In this document: in pieces, positions 54,501 through 63,500 of the stretch
Layout: every line of letters starts with the position of its first letter
How positions within the stretch are numbered: the first letter of the stretch is position 1
NCBI GenBank assembly: GCA_034336665.1
Contig: CM067568.1
Coordinates: 13,301,983-13,365,982, forward strand
DNA: 64,000 bases
Reading direction: 5' to 3'
From: Luscinia megarhynchos
Lineage: Eukaryota > Chordata > Aves > Passeriformes > Turdidae
Program-made: the position numbers and the translations under genes
The notes under the pieces: model-generated
Databases searched by the model: none
What the model saw: the letters and a program-made list of their open reading frames with translations, nothing else
What the model was told of the DNA's origin: nothing

Positions 54501-57500
54501 CTGACATTCAGATATGTAGTTTGTATTTTTTTTTGTCCAAACAGGTAGTCCACTGTATTTTTCCCTGAAAAATTGTACTTCTGTTTTAATTCCAAGACTG
54601 TATGATACAGCACAATTGCTGAAAACAGTGAGATCATAGTCTTTTGTTTGTTTATCCAGATAAACTCTGCAGTCTTGTCTTGAAAGTACAATCAACATTG
54701 GTTTTCCTCTCTTAATAGTATAATCCCCAAAAATCCTTAATGTCCCAGTACCTAAAACCAGTAAGCAACTAATGTATTCAGATTTTGCACATCATGGCTA
54801 TCCTGTATTTTTGCTTTCTCCACAGAGTAACTCAAATTCCACTTCTTTGTGCCTGGCAATGTTGAACCTAACTTACATATCAAACCAAAGTCATTATCAA
54901 TCGTTTAAGCAGAAAGGTAAGTATTTTGAGTGGTTTTGTATTCCTTTAGGTAACACCTTATTTCTGCAGTCTGCTGCCTCCTCATGTGGATACTGAGGAA
55001 TAGAGTAGAACACCGTAGGTTATATGATTAGTTGTTCCAGCTTTGTAATTAAGTGAATTTCTCCTGGTGAATTCCAAGAGCCAAACTGTGATCCAAGGAC
55101 AGTTAACCAGGTAAGCCTCAGACCAAGGCACAAAAATTTTAGTACCTTTGGTATCTGTATTACTTTTATGGAGGAAAGCCTGACTTTTTCTGAAGTTACT
55201 TATGACTTAGATTCCTAAGCTGTCAAAAATCTGGCCTTAGCTCTTCTACCTGACAATTAACCTCTCTTCTGTGTCTTTTAGATAACAGTAAATTCAAGAT
55301 CTGCTTGGCCTACTGTTAGAAAATATGGATACAAAGTTGAAGATTCAGGCTTCAAATATGCAATTGAGACTCCAACAAAAACCAGAATTCAGTGGTTTCA
55401 CAACACAGGTGTGATGATTATTGAGTTGAATAGAACCAGAGAGCCAGGAGCTTTGGGACTATGTGGTAAGTATAGAGTAGTGCAAGAAACAAAGGCTTTC
55501 AGATGCTTTGCTAGGGAGACACATTTTCCTAATTATATAAACTACTTATTGCAGGGTCTGTCCCAAAAATTCATTGCAGATCACTGCAAATTTTAAGATG
55601 CTATTAAAATTAATCTATTACTAATATTGTTTATAGTTGAAATTTTATTTGGTATTTATTCCTCTTATCACTCTTTGCCCACAATATTGCTTCTGTCTGT
55701 GAGCTGTTTGAACCACAGGTATGATTGTAGTTACCAAACCCAAATAAATAAGACAAGTCTAAGTCCGTAATATCAAATACAGTAATTTACAGATTTAGTG
55801 CTTGATAGCCACATGATGGGAAGTGGTATGTGCTATTCTCAGTTTCTAAAGGTCAGAATTCCTAGGAAATGTAAAATTTAGAGACTAATCTTAGTTTAAT
55901 TGTTGGAGAAAATACTTTAGAAGGAATTTCTTAATTATATTGCCCTGTATTAGGTCTGTTCAATCATTTACCCTGGTTTCTTTTTTTTCTGAAAAAAGTA
56001 GAGCCTTGAATAACCTGGTGGTGTTACAGCTTTTGCAAGAATGTATTTTACTGATGTAAATCCCCACTGTGGTAGCTGCATCTATAAATTTATCTGTAAA
56101 TTTATGCTGTAAATTGAAGCTGGAAATCAGGATTAAGGAGATCATATAATTACAGTGGATATCTTTCCAATTTCAGAAAGGGCAAATGCCTGTAGCTCAG
56201 TATCAAATGCCAGGAATAGCTCAGTCCAGTTTCTAGTCCTGCTGACAGAAATGTGCTTCTCACAAAGAGAGTTTGAATTCACACCCTTTTGATTAGATTA
56301 TTATCTCTTATTTGCCCTAACTTCTGTTTTCAGTATTGTCCTCAATCTGTTGGACTAATTGTTATTGTAATTAGATCAAACAGAAAAAAGGCAATAAAGA
56401 CAGTGGATATTTATGATAAGCCTGATTCAAGTTATCCAGAGAATTGCTTTTGCCTTTACCTGTTTTGTTACTGTGGAAGGGAGGATTGGGAGCATTGCAT
56501 TCCTGGTTTACAAGGCTTTTGTTGACTAGATGACAACATACTTCTGTGAATGGTGTTGAAAGTGCAGCTTCTTCAGGGAATGTGCTGTGTATTTTTGGTG
56601 TTCACCTCTCCTGGGAGGTTCTCTGCATAAGTCTGCCTGAACAGGGCTGCCTGGTGCCACTTACAGAGCCTGCCTCAAATGAGCTGGTTGTACTGCACCT
56701 TTTCTGGGTGAATTAGTCCAGCCTAAACTCCTTTCTGTGCTTCCTGTGTTAGTGCAAATACAAGCAGAATACGCTCTCAGATATTTTTAGCTGAACTGCA
56801 GTATTGGAAGTTCTTGATTTCTCAGCTTCATGGGAATGCTAAAAATGAAAAGACCATTACAGGTTTGTAGCATAAGCATCCTTTGGAAGGATTCAGAAAC
56901 ATAGGTGTATTTTACAGTGCAAGGATTGGGCAAACGTGGCAGCTGGTGAAGAGCTGGGGTGGGAGGTGAGGGGTGTGGGAGAGGAACGTGTACATCTCTA
57001 CAGCAAAACTGGTGAAAAAGATTCAAAGCATTTTAAGTCAGTTCTAGTTGCAACCAGATCCTGCCAAGAAAAATGTGAAGCTTTAGTTTTGCTGGTTTAA
57101 GTCTCCTTGTCAATGTGTAAGAGAAGTGAGAAAAGATGTCCCTGATGTGACAGCAATCCTTTAAAGTCTTTCAGAGCCATCACACATTTCCTATCTGTGC
57201 TGCAAATACAGACTCAAAAGGTTCAATCAGAAACAGTTTGGAAAACTGTTCTACTCTCTGAATGCCTGTTGCTGTATCACTGATGTTCACCAGGAATTGC
57301 TAAAAATGGTAAAGCAGACCAGAAGAAAACATTCTAGAAGCCTGGTGCAAAAGTCTCAGAAACTGATTAGGAAGAAAGAATGGGGGTCTGATCCAACATT
57401 CTGCTTTTTTCTCCCTGTTGGTTTTTAAAGCATGTTCTGGGGAGACTACTGCAATACTTCAATCTTCTTTGCTGAACACAGTCACTGTCCAGGTTATGTT

Positions 57501-60500
57501 GTTCCTTTTGCTCCAAAGTGTTTCAAAATTGCTGACAATCATAGTTAAAACAGAAAAATGTGATGCTGCCTTCTGGAATCAGATAAGCATCCTTGCATTT
57601 TATGTTTTTCTCCTTTCTGATAATGTTTGCAGTTTTAATTTGTTGCTACACGTGGAGGTGCTTTGCAGCCTTTTTAAAAATGCATTTTTGTTTAATGTTT
57701 GTGCAGCTGAGGATCGAACTTCCAGTTTCTTAGCTGGGCTCTCTGAGCAGCACTTTGATGTTCAGTAGATTTCCATTCAGAGATGCATCTTTACTTTTGG
57801 TTTCCTTCATCTTTCTGAATTTTGCTTATTTTGATCCTAGCGAAGACTTTTTATACCTGTTGTAGGTTGTGATATTGTTGTGTTGTACAAGATTTTGAAA
57901 AGCTGTTTATTTTCTTGAATAAGCCACTGCAAACATTTCATGTATGTTAACTTGCTTTTTTTTTTTCCCTCTCTCTCTTCTGGTAATTCATAGGGTTTTG
58001 TGATAGAAGCTTGGAAAATGACTTGATGCTACCCAACAGGACAGTTTTAAGCCAGAGAAGCTCACCCTCGACTTTTATAGACAGCTGGCAAGTGCCAGAC
58101 ACGTTGAAGTATGTTGGAGAAGACAGGCATCAGGAAACTAATTGCTCAGTCATGGACTGCTCAGAGTGCTTAAGAATGGTGTTGAACCAGACCTTCAGCA
58201 GCTGTCACCCTTATGTATGTTAACTATTCCAAAGCTTACATTTTGAGAGAGCTGCAGTTCAGATATAATTTTATATACTTGGTGATTTCACTAATGTGAG
58301 GCTATGTGTAACCATATCTGCTGAATGAGATGTGTATTTCTGTGTGTGCTTGCAGTTGCAAGGCAAAAGTAGTTGAAGAGTATGGCAGCTTGGTAGGAGA
58401 GTTGCAGCAAGCAACTTTTAGAGTTTCTCCTCTGTTAGTTTTGAAATGCAACATAATTCATTAACCAGTCACAGCTAATTCAGCTGTAGTGATGAGAGGT
58501 AGAAAAATGTAAAAGAAAATAGTTTTAGGATTTAATTAATCCTTAAGCCTTCAGTAATTTAACAAGTCCCAAATTGCAATAGGTAATCTGAGAACCTGCA
58601 TTCTCAAAGGCTCTAGAGGCAGAGTTCCAGCTTGGAGATGTGAGAGGGCAGAACAGACCCTTCAGAGCAAGCCTGAAGCAAATAACAAACTCCTGGTGTG
58701 CAAATAAATTATTTGTGGTCTTATGAGTACATTTGCCATTTGACCTTTTGTATATAGGTGATTTTGATGAAGAGGAGACAAAAAGTAGCTAAAAACCTAG
58801 AGATAAAAAGGAACAAAGTAATTGTGCCTTCTACTAGGAAAAACTCTATTGCCTCTTACCTTGGCACTTAAAAGAGATGAAACTAAGGAGTATAATCATG
58901 TCAGTGTTCAGGAAGTCTTACTTTTAAATACTAGTAGATTATCTCTCTACACTAATGAAGGCTTACCATGAACCAAGAACTCTTGGCTTCTTTGTAGTGT
59001 GTATTTTTAAAGGTCAGGCTTTCCTACCTAGCATAGGAAAGCCTGTGAAGGTGCCATCTCTTCTTTTTTTGCCTTCCTTAGATTCCACCTGAGCAATTCT
59101 GTGATATATGGGCTCGGAGACACTGAGTACATCCGAAATCCATGTGTTTCACTAGCTGCCTATGTGGCAATGTGCAACAAATTCAATATTTGCATAGAGT
59201 GGAGGAGTTCTGATTACTGCCGTAAGTATCCTGCATGTGTGCCCTCCTCTAGTGTTCAGAGACAAAATTTGCCTATTTTAAGAGTAGTTATAAGTTAAAA
59301 ATACCAATGCTTCTTGCAAGTCTTCATGTACTTTGATGCTGCTGCAGAAAGCTGTGCCTTTGGAGAAGGGATTGGGAGAAATGACACACCTTTGAGATTA
59401 GATGGAGTGTAAGGGGTAAAACCTGAGATCTCAGGGCATCCTGGCAGCAGAATTCTCCCATAGCAACACTAAAATGTAAGGTCAAATGGGATCTGTGGCT
59501 GGATCATAGCATCTCCTAATGCTGTCCATGATCACTTAGGAAAAGCCCCTTCAGTGATAACATAAGAAGGTCTGTGGTTTTGAGCCAATTTTTAAAAAAA
59601 TTCTTCAGTTTGTATGGATTTCTGTTAGCAAGTAACTGTTAAAAGGAGCTCTTACAAAATATAGCTGTAAATATGTATTCTAGCCATCGTGAAGGGACAC
59701 ATCACACTTTTTATACCACAGTAATGCACTTTCTTTTGCCACTGCAAGTTACTCAGAACACTGTCTGATTGATCTGTGTGGTGTTTGAAAATGTTTTTGA
59801 GGTTTGAGTTATTTTGTGTCAACACCGTTGCATGGTTTGATACCTGTGCTGCCAAAATGCAAACTGAAGCTTGATGAGAATGTCATTGAAATTCCTTATG
59901 TTCAAATTGTTATATAGGTAACTGGTTTGTGTTGGTTGGCAAGACAGTGATGTGCTCTCTTAGGTGTTGCCTCATGGGATTACAACTTGAACAGTGTCTG
60001 ATTTATCTATTCCCTTCCTAGCCTTCCCCTGCTCTGAAAACTTCTCCTACCAGCCTTGCATAGCTGCCTGTGAGGTTCCAGAGAGCTGCCAGAATAAGGA
60101 GGCTGCTGCTCTGGACTCAGACTCCTGCTCAGTGCTGACAGAAGGCTGTGTCTGTGCTGCAGGGACCATCCTTCACCGGACTCATACTGCTGTCTGTATT
60201 CCTGAAGAAAAATGTGGTATATTTGGATGTGATTTTCTTCTTTATTGTCTGCAAGTTGGTGGTCAGATGCTTCATTACTCCTAAGTTGAGTTCTGGTTTG
60301 GTGTTGTGTGAGTTCTGAGCATGTCATTCATTTGAGGATTCTAGATGTTCAGTGAACTTTAGCTGTGCAGGTGAGCAGGCAGAGGGATGTCTTTGTGATG
60401 CACAGTTTTGCTCACTTTCTCTCAGCTGGAGGATGATCTTCAAAGTCTTTGCTTAAGTTTATTCAATTACTATGTTTTAGTCTTGGCCTCCTTTTCACCC

Positions 60501-63500
60501 AAGCCCTTTGCCAAGGGTCCAACCTTTTGATATCCAATGGCATTCAAATGACATGAAGCAGCAGCTAATTACACATTCTGAATAATACATATGTGTGTCC
60601 TGCCAGCGTTCATGTTTATTTTCACTGCACTTTTGCCTCACCACACCAAATAATGGACCAATTCTTCTCCCTAACAACATGAACCTTAAAAATTCAGTTT
60701 ATGATAAATCAGACTACTAAAGCACGGTAAATTAATAATAATTTTGATAATTTTGTTAATAATAACATTTGTCAAATATAAGTAACTTCTTTTCAGATCA
60801 TTACTTTAAAAATGAAGGCTTGGGTTAGGATTTAAAGTGACTGGCCTTGCAGTGGAGACACCAAACAAACTGGAGATGGGGATCTTCTGGAAGATGTTGA
60901 GTGTCTTGCTTTGCTGTAAACTCAGTCACAGACTGTCTCCTCATTCACTTTTTGGGGAGTGATAGACATAATCAAGCCTTTAAAAATCTGGGACTTTTAT
61001 GCTTCAGAGATCCACATCCACTATGGAAAAAATGGTGATCGAAATTGGAATTTTAAAGAAATGACTTCTGTTTTCTGTTGCCCGGCTCTAGCTTGTACAG
61101 ACAGCTCAGGAGCACCTCATGCTGTGGGCGAGATCTGGAGAACTTCCTTGAGTGGCTGCTGCATGCAAAAGTGTGTTGACAGTGAGACCATTATTCCAGT
61201 GGAGCACAACTGTTCAGAGATCCACAATTTGGAGTGTCAGCGATTTGCAGAAGTGGCCTTGCTTGTTCCTGATGATCAGACATGCTGTCCCCAGAAGATC
61301 TGTAGTAAGTGTTCCCTCATGGTTGTGAGCACTGCCCACTGCAATATGCAGGTGTCCTTTCTCTGAGGTTTGCTTTCCTGGTGCACGTGCTACTTTTGAA
61401 GAAAATGGAAATCGCTTTACTTTGGATTTACAGATGATATAGAAAACTGTAGAAACTGGCTCAATATCCAACAGGTTTTGGGATAGAGATGGAGGATAGG
61501 AGGAGGACTCAAATAGTGCTGTGTTTATTTGAATATGAATTGTGTTTCCCTCAAGTTTAGAGATTACTGCTTTATCTTTAATATCCAAATACAAACAAAT
61601 GATGTGGATAACTTGGGAAAATGTAATCAAATTATTGTTTTTCTAATTTATAAAGTGAGCAGTAAAAAATTGATAGAAAACCTTTTTTTCCCCACTTAGT
61701 TCTTGCTTAGCTTAGAAAGATTCAAAAAGAAATTGCAAGCAATTTTCATGTCTTGACCACCTGGTATGGTGTTGCAGTGAGTATTCCAAAAGAGGTTTAG
61801 TTTTAAATTCTCCGAAGAACTCAGCTCTAGTTTAACATTGCTGCTCTGGAGAGTGTTGCAAATGATGAGCACTTCTGAATCATGCCTCATGGGAGTTTTT
61901 TGCTGCTCCATTGTGTTTTTCATATGCCTGTAATTTGGAGTTTTGGAGTATCTAACTGCACATACTGCTTGCCACTGCTCTACTCAACTTATAAATGCAC
62001 AGTTTAGAAGGTGCTTGTTCTTTTTTTTTTTTTTTGTCCCTTTATGTGACAGTTTGTAATCAGAGTCTCTGTGAACTCCTAATCCCTGAGTGTAGCAGCT
62101 TGGAAAAGTTGGTCACCTACTACAGTGAAGAATCCTGTTGTCCCAGCTACGTTTGTGGTAGGTTTCTTTTGAAAGGTAAAATAATGCATTCTGTAAAAGA
62201 CTTTCAATAAACTAATTAGATTAACGGAGAAGGGTGAGAGTAGTGTAGATACCATTGCTAGTATGGCCATTTACAAAATTCACTCTTGTCTACAGCTTGG
62301 GGTTGGTCTGTACCTCAGTTTGAGCAGATGTGATGAAATCTTGTGTTAAATGATCAGGCAAGATCTTGGGATACAAGGTAAAAGTTTTCCTAAGGCAGCT
62401 TGTAGTGTCTCTCTACTCTGCACTGCCTTTCCTTGGGATAACAAAGCACAACAAAGGAGGAATGCTGAGCTTCATCTAAAGGAGTATATCTGTTGCCCTT
62501 TTTTCAGAATGTGATCCAGAAAAATGTGAACCACTGGAGCAGGTGCCAAGCTGTCGAGATGATCAAACACTAATTGCTGCTCGGGTGGAGAATACCTGCT
62601 GCATTTCCTACATATGTGGTATAGTAGCCTGACTGGTTGAGTTATGAGTGTGGTTTTGCATATGCTATTATGTCTATTATTATCTTGCCAATTAAGACTC
62701 CTATTTCCTTCAGGTCTCCAACACAGTAAGGCTCGAAAGTGGTTTAAAAAATTGGCGTCAATTTTCTAAAATATAAGTGATGACAAGCATCAAGAGTCAC
62801 AGAACAGCTTTGTGCTACTGAATTGCATTCCTTGGTCAAGTCAAGGAGTGGTGGTTTTGAGATTGTCCATATGCAGTCTGTGAAATAGATGCACAAATAT
62901 TTTATCTGAAAGAGGACTGAAGTTAGATAGGCTTTTATTCCCTGTATCCTGCTGTCTCAGCTATGGCCCGTCTTAATTGATGACAAATATCTCACATTAG
63001 AGTACTATGCTTATTTATTCAGGTTTTTTGGGGTTTAGCCTTCAATGACTTAATAATAAAATTGCACTTTTGCCTTTAGTATATGAGCTCAAATCTTACT
63101 ATGCAGTTGTCTTCTCTTTCATAATAATCTGGTAATGAGGTGCTATAGAGTTTATTTTATTTTTGGACAGAGATGTGGGAAGGATATCTGCAAGAACCCA
63201 CATGCAAAAATTTGAGCGTTAATTGGAAACGTGAATTACAGTTCTGTTATTTACAGTAATCAGATTGTTTTGATCATGTGTTAGCAATGGGCAGCATTTG
63301 GCTCTTTTCACTGTCTTCAGAGACCTCTTTTGACACTTTTTGATAAAATGAGTCTCTGCACTGTATATATTGAAAAGTTCCTGTTGTGATCTGTTGAAGA
63401 GGGAGGATAACACTGGGATCCAGGGGATGCATCTTACTGAGGATCAAAGATTCCTGAAAAAACAAGAGCATGGCTTAGTAGGAGAAAAGACCTAGCAAAC

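Noticed and set aside
57418..57768. 116-codon forward frame in intron w30/w31 as a missing exon
   Set aside because: w30 and w31 already join in phase inside the GLCGFC loop, leaving no room for an extra exon.
59101..59298. Open frame read through past 59221
   Set aside because: The part after the GTAAGT donor at 59222 has no family match and w33 joins in phase.
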